From positions 153,487 through 217,486 of the forward strand of contig CAVQFB010000016.1 in NCBI GenBank assembly GCA_963711675.1: DNA of 64,000 nucleotides. The letters are read 5' to 3'. Shown piece after piece: positions 54,093 to 63,904 of this stretch. The translations under genes and the position numbers were made by a program. Positions within the stretch are counted from its first letter, which is position 1. Every line of letters starts with the position of its first letter. The DNA comes from CAVQFB01 sp963711675 (lineage in GTDB: Bacteria > Acidobacteriota > Terriglobia > Terriglobales > Acidobacteriaceae). The notes below the pieces were generated by a model. It saw only the letters and a program-made list of their open reading frames with translations. It made no database searches and had not been told where the DNA came from.

Positions 54093-57000
54093 TCAATCGG
54101 GCTCGATTTCAGGCAAGGGGTCGACTCGTTGGCGTGGAGTTTTGGGAGAGGTTGGGAGGGGCAACCCGATCTCGACCGTGCCAATGTGCTTGCTCATCTC
54201 ATCCTGCAGGCCAAGGCGCAGAGACACGGCTGCGACCGGTACATCCAATTCCGTGTGCAGTGTGACTTCCCGTGAGATGACCTGGTTGTATTCCGACGAC
54301 TGCAGTTCACTGATTCCCAGCGTCGACCTCCCGCCGATCATTCTGCCCTCGCTGTCGTAGGACGCGATCATCAAGACAAGCGAATTGCGATAGTTTCCAT
54401 TAGCGCGTGGTGTGAATTTCAAATCGGCCGCCTTCAGTAAGTAGTCGACGCTGTAGTGCTGCGCTTCTACCGTGGCCGGCAAGATGGGCATCTTGTTCGA
54501 TGCCAGCAGAACTTCGCCAAGCGATGCCCGCTCCAGTTTTTTCTTCGGCCCTACCGGCACCACGGTTGCGGAAAATAGCAACTGCCGCGATTGGGGCGAC
54601 CCATGCTGCATGGCTACAGCTCTGGCCCTACGGGCTAACTCGGCTTCGCTGGGTGCGTCGGATTCGGCAAAGTATCCAGGCCGATAGTGAAGGGCATAGC
54701 CTTTCTCCGCCAGCGCGACTTTGATTTTTCTGAACTTCCCATCGTAGTTCTGGTTCGCAGGGCTGTACGAAAGGGTGTAGTAATTGGACCCTTGTCTCAC
54801 CGCCGTTTCGATGGCATCGCCGATGCCGTTCGAGTTGTAGAAGGCTTTCCCGCCGGTGGCGGCCGCCACGCTCAACAGACTCTCCCTTTCGGCTGCTTCC
54901 ACCGCAAAGGCTTGTTGACTGCCGGAGATGGACGCGCTCGGCGCGATGACATTCGCTGCATTTGTGGCCGGCGGATCGATGGACGTTGGTCCGCCCATGC
55001 CGCCCGCCAGCCCCGCACTGCCGCCGCCGCTAAGCAGACCTCGGACGTCCACCGGATAGACGGCGACTTGTGCTTCGGCGAGAAGATTGGTGACGCGCTT
55101 GATCCAGTTCGAATAATCGCGGTTCCCCCGGGCGGTGTCTCCCGAGAAAGAGGAGGGAAGAGTAATTGGGAACGAACCGGAAAGCCATACGACGTTCTTA
55201 TGGCCGGGAATTCCCGCAAGATAACGCGACAGCATCATCATGGAGTCCAGCGTGATTGCGACCCGCTGATCCGTATCGGTTCCCTGCTGTTCTGCCTGCA
55301 GTCTCTGCAGCGCCCCCAACAAACCAGCGAAGCCGCCCATGGGGCCGCCCTGGGCGAGTTGCCCCACTGTTTCGATGGCCTTTGCGGCGCCCGCCTCGGA
55401 GGCATTCCAGCCGGCCACTTGCGGCGCACTCTTTTTGCCCTTGGCAGCGGTAAGCAACAGAGTTTCATCGGCCGTGAACCCCTGAATCAGCCGCAGGTGA
55501 GTGTTTTCAGCGCTCAGAGTGCAGAGAGCAAGTTGCGCGTTTGGAGGTTTGGACTGAAGAAACTTGATCAACTGCTGCCGGGCATACACCTGGTCCTGCT
55601 GCGGCGTATTGAGCAGGTCGAACAGGATCAAGGTGACTGCCCCTGGCTCTCCCGCCGCCCGGTTGCTGAAGGAGTTTGCGGATGGCTTGTGGGCGTTCTG
55701 TTCGGCACCAGAATCAGGTGACTTGGGCATGTCTGCGGTTGTGGAGTGTGCATCGTCGAACTCGCGGAAGTAGCGGATCTCCTGTGGCCTCCAGTCCTCG
55801 GCGACCTGGAAATCCTTCTGTTGCAGGCCGTGCACGGGCTGGCCCTTGCTGTCGGTCACCACAACATCTAACACCACAGCTTTGGTTGTGACCTTAAACG
55901 TAGTGAGTGGCGCGGCGGTGGCTTCTGCGTCCGGCTCGTTAGAGGCAGGTTGCGGTGACGTGGCCGCGGGCTCGTTCGTTGCTGTCGCAGAGCCCTGGCC
56001 TGCGGCATTTTCTTCCCTTTCCGCTGAGCCGGAGTCCTCGTGGTCAGCAACCGCAGAAGGAGTCGTGGAGGAGAGTTGCAGCGTCTCCGCAGAGTCGAGT
56101 TCGGAGGTGAGCGCATACAAACTCGGAATGTCAGACTTGAGCGTGGCAAACTCCGATCGCTCTTCCTTGGTGATAGGCGGCAACTGGAACAGTTCCAGGG
56201 TTGTGCCCTCGAGGGCTGCCAGAACTCGACCGTCGGGCGTGAGAGCGAAATTCTGTCCCGTCACCATCGCGGGGCGGAGCGCCGCGCAGAAGACGGCCTT
56301 CCCCGTAGCGGTATCGACCATCTGCACCTGTTGCTGAAAAGCGTCGAGTTGAGAAACCTCTGGTGGAAACGGGTCTTTCCGAATATCCGCGGCGTTTGCA
56401 GTGGATTGCATGTCGCGGACAACGCGCAGTGTGCTGATGCCGAAGCGACTGCCGTCCTCCGTGGGTGCGACCGTCGGGAACCAATGATATTCCGGCCAGT
56501 GCTGCCGCCAGAGGCGGTGGCCGGAGATAGAAAATGAAGTTACCGTGTGTTCGCATCCAGCGGATGGACACCTTCCGACCAACAGTGAGTTATCGCTGGA
56601 ATAGATGATGCTGGGTACGATGCGCGATCGCACTCGCGCAATATTGCGGCGCTGTGTCGGGTTCGGTCCGAAACGGACCAGCCATAGTTCGCCTTTGTGG
56701 ATCAGATCGGCATAACCCCACCTGGTCCCAATGAGGTTCACGACCTGGTTGAGGGGGACCCTCTGTTCGGGAGTCAGGGTTTTGGCATCGAGAAATTGCG
56801 CCACATATTTTGGTTTTGGGGACGCTGCCGGAATTGTGGGCGATGGGCCGGGCGGAGCGTTCGGATCGCCGGCAGTTTCCACGATAATCTGGCTGGCGTC
56901 GGGCGTGACCGCCACCCAAAGCAGATCCCTGGGTGAGCTCATCAAGAGCTTTTCGTGTAAGTCCGCTCCTACCACATAGAGATCGTTCAGCCTTCGGAGC

Positions 57001-57470
57001 AAGACTTTGCCCGCACCGAAGGGCCAAAGATATCGCCGGCGATCGTGAAGATACCAGTCCGTTTCTTGCACGACGTTCCCGGTGACGACGTCGAGGATTG
57101 CCGCGTGCATAATGCGGTCCTGGTGATTAGGTGGACAGGTGGGTAGGCGCTGGAAAAGCGCTTTTCGATCGAATGTGAGCAATAGATGGTCGGCGTCCAT
57201 GAAATATAAAGCGACGCTCGGCTCGTCTTCCGTGAGCCGGTCTACGCGTGACGGCACACGATAGCCGAATTTGGACAGATCGATCGGTGAGGCAGGGCGC
57301 ACCTCCGTCGAAGGCGGAGGTGGATTGTTTTGAGCTGAAAGCTGGCGGGGTAGCGCAGGGGCAAGCAGAAAATACGCCACCATGACCCAGCGTGGAAATG
57401 AACCGCCAAGCCGGGAAAAATCGATTAGGTAAGGGCAAACTGCACTCGTGCGTCGAAACGCAACCCTCAT
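54093..57470 (-). CDS. Large secreted protein: propeller-like N-terminus plus acidobacterial VWFA domain
   Basis: 1125 residues. An N-terminal hydrophobic segment (VMVAYFLLAPALPRQLSAQ) exports it. Residues about 60-480 show repeated strand motifs (ALYFMDADHLLLTFDRK, LLWVAVTPDASQIIVETAG, RVLAALEGTTLELFQLP) that look like a beta-propeller. A 70-residue Glu/Ala/Ser/Pro linker follows. Residues about 535-900 match the 'VWFA-related Acidobacterial domain': FKVTTKAVVLDVVVTDSKGQ, QKDFQVAEDWRPQEIRYF, VTLILFDLLNTPQQDQ, VVWLSGSFPI, GGKAFYNSNGIGDAIE and YYTLSYSPANQNYDGKFR. The metal-ion site DxSxS is replaced by DLLNT, normal for this subfamily. The C-terminus has further beta repeats. The export Met at 57383 may be the real start. 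Function unknown. Confidence 0.8.
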   Translation of the reverse strand: MRVAFRRTSAVCPYLIDFSRLGGSFPRWVMVAYFLLAPALPRQLSAQNNPPPPSTEVRPASPIDLSKFGYRVPSRVDRLTEDEPSVALYFMDADHLLLTFDRKALFQRLPTCPPNHQDRIMHAAILDVVTGNVVQETDWYLHDRRRYLWPFGAGKVLLRRLNDLYVVGADLHEKLLMSSPRDLLWVAVTPDASQIIVETAGDPNAPPGPSPTIPAASPKPKYVAQFLDAKTLTPEQRVPLNQVVNLIGTRWGYADLIHKGELWLVRFGPNPTQRRNIARVRSRIVPSIIYSSDNSLLVGRCPSAGCEHTVTSFSISGHRLWRQHWPEYHWFPTVAPTEDGSRFGISTLRVVRDMQSTANAADIRKDPFPPEVSQLDAFQQQVQMVDTATGKAVFCAALRPAMVTGQNFALTPDGRVLAALEGTTLELFQLPPITKEERSEFATLKSDIPSLYALTSELDSAETLQLSSTTPSAVADHEDSGSAEREENAAGQGSATATNEPAATSPQPASNEPDAEATAAPLTTFKVTTKAVVLDVVVTDSKGQPVHGLQQKDFQVAEDWRPQEIRYFREFDDAHSTTADMPKSPDSGAEQNAHKPSANSFSNRAAGEPGAVTLILFDLLNTPQQDQVYARQQLIKFLQSKPPNAQLALCTLSAENTHLRLIQGFTADETLLLTAAKGKKSAPQVAGWNASEAGAAKAIETVGQLAQGGPMGGFAGLLGALQRLQAEQQGTDTDQRVAITLDSMMMLSRYLAGIPGHKNVVWLSGSFPITLPSSFSGDTARGNRDYSNWIKRVTNLLAEAQVAVYPVDVRGLLSGGGSAGLAGGMGGPTSIDPPATNAANVIAPSASISGSQQAFAVEAAERESLLSVAAATGGKAFYNSNGIGDAIETAVRQGSNYYTLSYSPANQNYDGKFRKIKVALAEKGYALHYRPGYFAESDAPSEAELARRARAVAMQHGSPQSRQLLFSATVVPVGPKKKLERASLGEVLLASNKMPILPATVEAQHYSVDYLLKAADLKFTPRANGNYRNSLVLMIASYDSEGRMIGGRSTLGISELQSSEYNQVISREVTLHTELDVPVAAVSLRLGLQDEMSKHIGTVEIGLPLPTSPKTPRQRVDPLPEIEPD

Positions 57471-57569
57471 GGCTGAATTCTATACGAATGCTGAGAGGCT
57501 CGCGCGCAGAGCAAAGCGCGAGGCCAGATCTGCAAAACCAATGCAGCGTTCGTTCGATAGCATGGGCTT

Positions 57570-57590
57570 GGCCTCTCCTGCGGAGAGGCC
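57570..57590. terminator. Short hairpin downstream of the transglutaminase gene
   Basis: GGCCTCTCCTGCGGAGAGGCC, 8-bp stem, followed on the plus strand by TTTGAT. It lies 7 bp beyond the minus-strand stop. T-tract weak on both strands. Confidence 0.4.
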
Positions 57591-57597
57591 TTTGATG

Positions 57598-58635
57598 TCA
57601 CTGCACGGCGACTGCTGGCCCCGCCGCGTCGACGTCCTTAAACGAGAACGCGATTGACACGTTGGGATATTCCTTTCCATCGACCTCCACGTAGGGATAG
57701 ACAAAATAATTCAGCGGTGCTCCGGCCTGCGGCGGATTGAGCTCTAAATCGCGACCCACGGTAAATTGCACGCGGTTCACATCGTGGGCGCCGAAGAAGT
57801 ATTTCTCGTTCTCCTGGTGCTTCCAGGCTTCCGAGATGTCGATGGGAATCCAACCGATGGAATCCACCCAGAACTCAGTCCAGCAATGATAGCCCGCGAT
57901 TTCGGAGGCATGCTTGTCGGCGGGCAGCGGGAAGCCGATTTCGAAGCGCGAGGGAATCTGCTGCGAGCGTGCCATGGAGATGAAGAGGGAGTGGAAGTCG
58001 GTGCAGTTGCCGCGTTTGGAATCGCACGCCCAAAGCGTGTCGCCGTGACCCCAGCCGGTGCCGGTCTTGTCGTACTTCATGGTGTGGAAGACGTACTCAT
58101 AGATGTCATGAGCTTTTTCGAGTTGAGTGGACGCGCCTTTAGTCTGCGCGACCGCGAGTTGCGCCGGAAGTCCGGTGGTGGGGACAAGCTTGTCGGGCTG
58201 GAGAAAGCGGGCGAGCTCGAGCTTGGGAGCTTTCGCGGCATGCATATCGCGCACAGGCTGGCCATCGACGAGGACGACGTGTTCGCGGCGCACGATGTCG
58301 TAGTCGACGGCGAACGCGTATTCGGACTTCGTTGCCTTCGCGGTTTCGGCGTACAGCATCCAATTTCCGTACTCTTTTTCCTCGGTCTTCTTCAGAGGCA
58401 AGTCGCCGGTCTGCGAAAGGACGTGAACATCCTGGTTGGCATCGGAGTGGGCGAGCGGAATCCAGACGTGAAGCGGTTGGCCGGGAGCGACGTTCTTGAC
58501 TGTGAAGGCGTAATGAAAAGTGAAGTGGCGTTCTTTGGGCTGGTTTTGCGGCTGGTTCTGGCTTTGGGTCGAAGCGAGCGGCAAAAATAGATAGAAGAAG
58601 GCGGCGAACGACGTCGCAAGGGAATGGCGGTGCAT
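57598..58635 (-). CDS. Secreted transglutaminase-like protein
   Basis: A 345-residue exported protein. Signal peptide about 1-25 (SFAAFFYLFLPLASTQS). N-terminal beta region (FHYAFTVKNVAPGQPLHVWI), then the transglutaminase core with the catalytic Cys in CDSKRGNCTDFHSLFISMAR, His in GYHCWTEFWVDS and Asp in GWIPIDISEAW. Bacterial members are papain-like peptidases or cross-linkers in the periplasm; the exact role is open. I use the ATG at 58635 after AAAGGA; a TTG five codons earlier overlaps that site. It sits about 190 bp from a second secreted gene on the same strand. Confidence 0.87.
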   Translation of the reverse strand: MHRHSLATSFAAFFYLFLPLASTQSQNQPQNQPKERHFTFHYAFTVKNVAPGQPLHVWIPLAHSDANQDVHVLSQTGDLPLKKTEEKEYGNWMLYAETAKATKSEYAFAVDYDIVRREHVVLVDGQPVRDMHAAKAPKLELARFLQPDKLVPTTGLPAQLAVAQTKGASTQLEKAHDIYEYVFHTMKYDKTGTGWGHGDTLWACDSKRGNCTDFHSLFISMARSQQIPSRFEIGFPLPADKHASEIAGYHCWTEFWVDSIGWIPIDISEAWKHQENEKYFFGAHDVNRVQFTVGRDLELNPPQAGAPLNYFVYPYVEVDGKEYPNVSIAFSFKDVDAAGPAVAVQ

Positions 58636-58829
58636 AGGTAGTCCTTTCAAGTGTGCAAGACTTCAGTGTTTCGGGAACAAGAGGGAAACGACCGACGGGC
58701 GTTTTAGAGGATTACCGTCAAGTGAAGCCGCGACCGGACAGGCGAGGAGGGCGGGCTGGCATGGTCTGGTTAGGGTGCGACGACGGCAGTCATGTTGTCA
58801 ACTGGCGGGCGTGCGGGCTAAGAGTGGGT

Positions 58830-59604
58830 TCACTGCTTCAGAGCTGCTGGCCTGGTTTTCGTGTGGCGGTCGACGACGGTGTATCCCGCGGGAAGGGAGA
58901 AATACTTCGGGTCGGGATCCGCGAGGCCGATGTCGGTGACGTTGAAGGTTTGCGTGCCGTGGAGTGGATCGACGCGTTTCACGCTCAGGTTCAGGGAGAG
59001 TTTGGGGGAGTACCAAAACTCCTTGGTGATGGAGATGGGCCGGTCGTTCCCCATGGCGCCGGCGTTGATGGTTGTAGTTTCGAGCGTGCCGACCGCATCG
59101 AGGCCATTGACGATGTTCTTGCCAAGATCCTGGCGCGTAGTGGAGGCGCCCCCTGCTTCGACGAACTCGGCCGGAGGCAGGTCGGCATTGGTAGGCGCCA
59201 AATAGTCATTGAGGTAACAGGTGTGCGACTCCACGAAGCAGAAGTATTTCACATGGGTCGAGGGATCGCTGATTTCAATGCGCTGTACCTCGGATTCTTT
59301 TTGGCCGTCCTTGGGGACGAGCGAGCGGCGCTCCTGGTAGATGCGGCCCTTAGTGTCACGGATAACAGTGCGGTGATTCTGCAGGGTGAGGGTCGTACCG
59401 TCTTCGAGTGTTCGCGTCCATTCGGCCCTCACAGTGCTGGTGAAGGGCGCGTTGGGAACAGCAGGAATGAATGATGTTGATGAAGCGCTCGCGCGTGTTG
59501 CCGTCGGGGGCATGCATGCCTTCTTCGGAATCCTGCGCAGGCAGGGAAGAGGGAACGAAGAAAAAGAAGGAAGAGATGAGCAGGAGAAAGAAAGAGAGCC
59601 GCAT
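58830..59604 (-). CDS. Secreted hypothetical protein, frameshift near the N-terminus
   Basis: About 257 residues once one frame change near 59470 is corrected. The first frame from the ATG at 59604 has a strong signal (LSFFLLLISSFFFFVPSSLPA, then QDSEEGMHAPDGNTRERF). The second frame holds the mature part: PFTSTVRAEWTRTLEDGTTL, RTVIRDTKGRIYQERRSLVP, ITKEFWYSPKLSLNLSVKRV and GLADPDPKYFSLPAGYTVVD. This matches a family of acidobacterial secreted proteins that carry a repeated 'D-G-x-I/Y-R' strand; no function is known. The 3' frame alone would begin at 59513. Confidence 0.7.
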
Positions 59605-59927
59605 AAGGCCTCCCACGCGAGTGCAGTAATGGTAACAGGTTTGAGGCAGAGTTAAGGGAGGCCGACGCCGCACAGCGGTTGAGGAGGTCAGTGGCTAAAA
59701 CCGTGCCTTCCTAAGACTAGCCTGCCATCGCCGGCATCGTTGCAGCAGAAAGACAAAAAGTAGGTCTCCGTTCGACTCCCCTCTCGCAGCTCGGGTTCGC
59801 TCAGGGCAGGCTCTCGACTCCGCGTGAAGTTTACTTCGTGAACTTCACGCTCCGCTCGGGATGACAATGAGTATGCGTTCTGCGGCACGGCTTAAGCCGT
59901 GCCCTCCCTGCCCTCTCGTGGCACTGT
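59605..59927. other. Gap with dispersed repeats
   Basis: No gene. It contains a long dispersed repeat at 59758-59868 (TCCGTTCGACTCCCCTC to CGGGATGACAATG, with an inserted TGAAGTTTACTTCGTGAACTTCA palindrome) and a GCACGGCTTAAGCCGTGC hairpin at 59883-59908. Confidence 0.7.
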
Positions 59928-60893
59928 TTACTTTAGCGCGGCGTAGAGGGCTTGTTTCCAGCGTTTTGTGTCAATCGTCCAGCAGATCCTGGTTTTTCGT
60001 TTTGCGCGAAGGACGGGTGACCAGACCGGCTGGTTGCGGTCGTCGTCGGCGACATTCAGACGATCCACGACGGTCATGCCTCGGGTTAAGTCGCTGTGAG
60101 TTTCGATATCGACGTAGTGCTCGGACCAGTCGGTGCCAACACTTGGGTCGAGAGCTACGGTCATGGCCACGGGATCGGGTAGGGAGATGCCGTCTTCGCC
60201 GGTCTGAACCTTGTAAGCCTTGCGGGCATGGCTGTTGCACTCGATGGCGAAGTGGGCCAGCTTGCTGTTGAAGCTCTGAATGCGGGCGATGTCATCCTCG
60301 CGAACGACGGCGTCTCCGCGCGAGAGATGCCAGCCGACGAGATCAATGGGAAGGCCGCTGAGCATGACGATACGAGCCGCCTCGGGATCAACCCAGACGT
60401 TGTACTCGGCGGCGGGCGTTACGTTACCTTCACAACACGGCGCGCCGCCCATGAGCACGCAGCGTCCGACCTTGGCAGCGATAGATGGCTTCTTTGCAAG
60501 AGCGAGGGCGAGGTTGGTGAGAGGCGCGAGGGTCACGATCACAAGGCCGGGGTTGGCTTCCACCGCGTCGATGATGGCGTCGACGGCGTGGAGCTTGCCG
60601 GGGGACCTCCGAGGCGGCGGATAACCGTGATCGCCAAGGCCGTCGCGGCCATGAAACCAGGTTGCATTCTGATAGGTGCGGAGCAGAGGTTTCTCCGCTC
60701 CGGTATAAACCGGGACATCCGCACCGCAGAGTTCGACGGTATAGAGCGCGTTGCGGGTGGACTGCTGGACATTGACATTGCCGGCCACTGTGGTGATGGC
60801 GACGACGCGGACGTCGGGAGCGCGTAAGGCCATGATCAGGGCGACGGCGTCATCGGAGGCGGTGTCGGTATCGATGAGGAAGGCGCGGGGCAT
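59928..60893 (-). CDS. Nucleoside hydrolase
   Basis: A 321-residue inosine/uridine-preferring nucleoside hydrolase, cleaving the N-glycosidic bond for purine or pyrimidine salvage. The calcium site is FLIDTDTASDDAVAL (usually DTDxGxDDA; here Thr-Ala-Ser), with later ligands in HAVDAIIDAV, TLAPLTNLALAL, MGGAPCCEGNVTPAAEYNVW and the catalytic His region SLPDPVAMTVALDP. The Asp pattern is complete. It is transcribed away from ftcD, with a repeat at 60995 between them. Confidence 0.9.
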   Translation of the reverse strand: MPRAFLIDTDTASDDAVALIMALRAPDVRVVAITTVAGNVNVQQSTRNALYTVELCGADVPVYTGAEKPLLRTYQNATWFHGRDGLGDHGYPPPRRSPGKLHAVDAIIDAVEANPGLVIVTLAPLTNLALALAKKPSIAAKVGRCVLMGGAPCCEGNVTPAAEYNVWVDPEAARIVMLSGLPIDLVGWHLSRGDAVVREDDIARIQSFNSKLAHFAIECNSHARKAYKVQTGEDGISLPDPVAMTVALDPSVGTDWSEHYVDIETHSDLTRGMTVVDRLNVADDDRNQPVWSPVLRAKRKTRICWTIDTKRWKQALYAALK

Positions 60894-60994
60894 GGGGGGT
60901 AGGATAGCAAAGCGAATCGCTGTGACGCTTGATCAGAAAAAAAGTTCAAGGCTTATGATCGGCGCAAGGATCGCAAATCTGTGGCGGTCCACGC

Positions 60995-61083
60995 CGGATC
61001 CCCATTCGACTCCTTCGCTTGCGCTCGTGTCGCTCAGGGCAGGCTCTCGCTTCGCGAAGAATCGCGCTTCACTCGGGATGACC
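60995..61083 (+). repeat. Dispersed repeat (AGGCTCTCGCTTCGC type)
   Basis: GATCCCCATTCGACTCC followed by TCGCTCAGGGCAGGCTCTC and ending CACTCGGGATGACCC. Same family as the copies at 38843, 41784, 46675, 48005 and 59758. Confidence 0.8.
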
Positions 61084-61171
61084 CCAATCCATTTTTCTGC
61101 CTGGATTTTAATCCGTTCCTAGCGCGGGTAGAGTTGCGGGCGGTCATCTCGGACCTATATGCTTCCTCGTT

Positions 61172-62644
61172 ATGTCAACGCTCGTAGAGTGTGTGCCGAA
61201 CTTCTCTGAAGGCCGCGACAAGGCGAAGGTGGACGCCATCGTCGGCGCGATGAAGATCGATGGCGTGTACCTTCTGGATCGCGAGATGGATGCCGACCAC
61301 AACCGTTGTGTCATCACGCTGGTGGGTGAGCGCGAGCCCATTCAGGAAGCCGCGATTCGAGGAGTGGGGAAAGCCGCCGAACTGATCGACCTGACCAAGC
61401 ACCAGGGAGCGCACCCGAGGATGGGCGCGTCGGACGTGGTGCCCTTTATCCCGATCGAGGGGGTGACGATCGAAGATTGCGTGGCAATGGCGCGGCACGT
61501 GGGCGCGGAGATATGGAAACGCCACCAGATTCCGGTTTATTTGTACGAAGCGGCGGCGACGTCACCTGAGCGCCAGAACCTGGAGAACATCCGGCGGGGG
61601 CAATTTGAAGGGATTCGCGCGGACATCGCAACCAATCCGGCACGCAAACCGGACTTCGGCGATCCGAGGGTGCATCCCACGGCGGGCGCGACAGTGGTAG
61701 GCGCGCGGAAGGCGCTCATCGCGTACAACGTCTTCCTGAACACGAGCGATGTCGACATCGCGAAAAAAATCGCGAAGGCGGTGCGGTTTTCGAGCGGAGG
61801 GCTGCGCTATGTGAAGGGCGCGGGCTTCCTGGTGCGAGGCCTGGCGCAGGTCTCGATGAACCTGACCGACTTTGAGCAGACGCCGATCCACCGAGTCTTC
61901 GAATATGTGAAGCGCGAGGCGGCGCGATACGGCGTCATGCCGGTGAGCAGCGAGATTGTGGGCCTGATCCCCAAGAAGGCGCTCGAACAGGCGGCGGAGT
62001 GGTTCCTGCAGGTGGAGAACTTCGATTCGTCATTGATTCTGGAGAACCGTCTCACCGCGGTGATGGGTGGCAAGATGGCTGTCGGTGGATTGCGCGCCGG
62101 GGTTGAGCCGTTTGTAGAGCAACTGGCTGCGCCCACGGCGACTCCAGGCGGTGGCAGTGCGGCGGCAGCGAGCGGAGCCATGGCGGCGGGTCTCGCCACG
62201 ATGGTGGCTTCGATGTCACGAGGAAAGAAGGCATACGTTCAGTACGAGCGGGAATTGAGTGAGGCGATCGCGCGTCTCGGGCAGTTACGCGAGGAACTCA
62301 AAGCGTCGATCGACGCCGATGCCGAGTCATATAACGCGGTGATGAAGGCTTACAAGCAGGCTAAGGAATCGTCGGACGGCGAGGGATTGATCAGCGCGGC
62401 GTTGAAGCAGGCGACGTCGGTGCCATTAGGGGTGGCTGAGCGGTCGAGGGAAGTGGCGGCGATCGCGGAGAAGCTGGGCCCGATCACGAATCCTAATATG
62501 GCGTCGGACTTGACGACGGGAATCGCTCTGGCGGAGGCTGCGATTACCGGGGCGCTGGCCAATGTCGAAATTAACCTGCAATCCCTGAAAGATGAGGCAT
62601 TCGTAGGAGAGATGCGTCAAAGGACGAGAGCCCTGAGGGGCTAG
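61172..62644 (+). CDS. ftcD: Glutamate formimidoyltransferase-cyclodeaminase fusion
   Basis: A 490-residue bifunctional enzyme of histidine degradation: the N-terminal half moves the formimino group from formiminoglutamate to tetrahydrofolate, and the C-terminal half cyclodeaminates the product to methenyl-THF. The transferase has VECVPNFSEGRDKAKVDAIV, the catalytic-region KHQGAHPRMGASDVVPFIPI and GIRADIATNPARKPDFGDPR. The cyclodeaminase starts near residue 305 with AAPTATPGGGSAAAASGAMA and has GLATMVASMSRGKKAY and ADAESYNAVMKAYKQAKE. The mammalian enzyme is a similar fusion, while many bacteria have separate proteins. No other hut gene is seen nearby. Confidence 0.95.
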   Translation: MSTLVECVPNFSEGRDKAKVDAIVGAMKIDGVYLLDREMDADHNRCVITLVGEREPIQEAAIRGVGKAAELIDLTKHQGAHPRMGASDVVPFIPIEGVTIEDCVAMARHVGAEIWKRHQIPVYLYEAAATSPERQNLENIRRGQFEGIRADIATNPARKPDFGDPRVHPTAGATVVGARKALIAYNVFLNTSDVDIAKKIAKAVRFSSGGLRYVKGAGFLVRGLAQVSMNLTDFEQTPIHRVFEYVKREAARYGVMPVSSEIVGLIPKKALEQAAEWFLQVENFDSSLILENRLTAVMGGKMAVGGLRAGVEPFVEQLAAPTATPGGGSAAAASGAMAAGLATMVASMSRGKKAYVQYERELSEAIARLGQLREELKASIDADAESYNAVMKAYKQAKESSDGEGLISAALKQATSVPLGVAERSREVAAIAEKLGPITNPNMASDLTTGIALAEAAITGALANVEINLQSLKDEAFVGEMRQRTRALRG

Positions 62645-62832
62645 CGGTGGGGAACGGTGGAGGGGTTTCGATCGTCCACCGGGGTTGCCGAGTCGGTTAC
62701 GTTACCCTTGGACTTTCGTGTGGTCCCCTAAGCCGATCAGGGGCTTACAATTTAACCAGGATAGGGATGACCCCGAGGCTATGCCTCGCATCCAATTACC
62801 TGTATCCCCACTAGGTTTTGATAGAGGTTGCT

Positions 62833-63762
62833 ATGAAATTCTGGTCCGTTATTCTCCTTCTACTTGTAAGTGCCGCGGCGATGGCGATGCCGTTGGGCAC
62901 AAGTTCGCGGTCGGTGGTGCCCTCCGATCTGCAACAGCTCATTTCGGTGGATTATCGGGCGCTCAAGAATTCTGATACCGCTATGGCCTTGAAGCAGCAA
63001 GTGTTGCCGGAGAACCTCAAACAGTTTGAAAGCGCGTTGAAGGGAATCGGGATTGATACCGACAAGGATCTGGACCAGTTGACGTTCGCGTCCTACCGCT
63101 CTGGGAAGACCGGCGTTCAGGTGGTGGGCGTGGCGCAGGGACAGTTTCCGGTGAAGGCTTTCCTCAAGAAGATGACGCTGAGGAAAGTGAAGCCAGTGAA
63201 GTACCACACCACGGATCTGTATTCGATGGGGAACGGGATGCTGATGACCTTCCTCGACGATTCGACACTGCTGTTCGGGAATCAGACGGCGGTGCAGGGT
63301 GCGCTGAACGCACGCGATGGCTACATCACGAACCTGGACGCCAATGCCCAGATGGCGGATATGATGTCGGCGGTGGATTCGGCGCCGGTATGGAGCATCC
63401 TGGACCAGCAGGGCACGCAGAACATGATGCGCTCGGCGCTGGGAGATGCGTCGAAGATCGCGGATTACGAGACGGTGAAGAAGCGGCTCCTGGGATCGCG
63501 CTACATGATGAATTTCCAGAGCGGCGTGAACTTCGATCTGGATGTGGTGACGTCGGATTCGATGACCGCGGCGACACTGGCTTCGCTGGTGAAGGCGGGC
63601 GTGCTCTACAAGAAGATGAGTGCAACTCCCGCGGAGAAGATGGCGCTGGAGAGCATGACCGTAGACTCCAGCAGCTCGGACCTGCAACTGCACTTCAAGT
63701 CGGACGATCAGAAATTCCAGTCGCTGATGCATTCAGAGCTGTTCGCGGCAGTATCGCGGTAG
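62833..63762 (+). CDS. Secreted hypothetical protein, 309 aa
   Basis: A 309-residue exported protein with a signal peptide (FWSVILLLLVSAAAMA). The mature part is alpha/beta: VVPSDLQQLISVDYRALKNS, QVLPENLKQFESALKGIGID, TFASYRSGKTGVQVVGVAQG, FGNQTAVQGALNARDGYITN and SGVNFDLDVVTSDSMTAATL, ending in LQLHFKSDDQKFQSLMHSEL. This resembles the DUF3352-like group of proteins that read out pairs of similar domains, but I give no function. AGAGGT lies just before the ATG. Confidence 0.7.
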   Translation: MKFWSVILLLLVSAAAMAMPLGTSSRSVVPSDLQQLISVDYRALKNSDTAMALKQQVLPENLKQFESALKGIGIDTDKDLDQLTFASYRSGKTGVQVVGVAQGQFPVKAFLKKMTLRKVKPVKYHTTDLYSMGNGMLMTFLDDSTLLFGNQTAVQGALNARDGYITNLDANAQMADMMSAVDSAPVWSILDQQGTQNMMRSALGDASKIADYETVKKRLLGSRYMMNFQSGVNFDLDVVTSDSMTAATLASLVKAGVLYKKMSATPAEKMALESMTVDSSSSDLQLHFKSDDQKFQSLMHSELFAAVSR

Positions 63763-63775
63763 ACGGTCAAACGCC

Positions 63776-63822
63776 GAGGTTATCGCCCAAAACCGGGGCG
63801 CGAACCTGGGGCACCGAGATGG
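63776..63822. repeat. Dispersed repeat (copy 2 of 38066-38118)
   Basis: Core GGTTATCGCCCAAAACCGG, then GGCGCGAACCTGGGGCACC and GAGATGG; 3 differences over 45 bp to the copy at 38070-38114. Confidence 0.75.
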
Positions 63823-63826
63823 CAAG

Positions 63827-63855
63827 GCCACGAGGGAGTGATCCCCGTGGCTTTT
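63827..63855 (+). terminator. Intrinsic terminator after the last gene
   Basis: GCCACGAGGG pairs with CCCCGTGGC around AGTGAT (one bulge), followed by TTTT. It lies about 65 bp past the stop at 63762. Confidence 0.7.
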
Positions 63856-63904
63856 CTATTTTTGACGGGTCGCGACGACCACCCGAGTGCTGGAACAACA
63901 GAAC

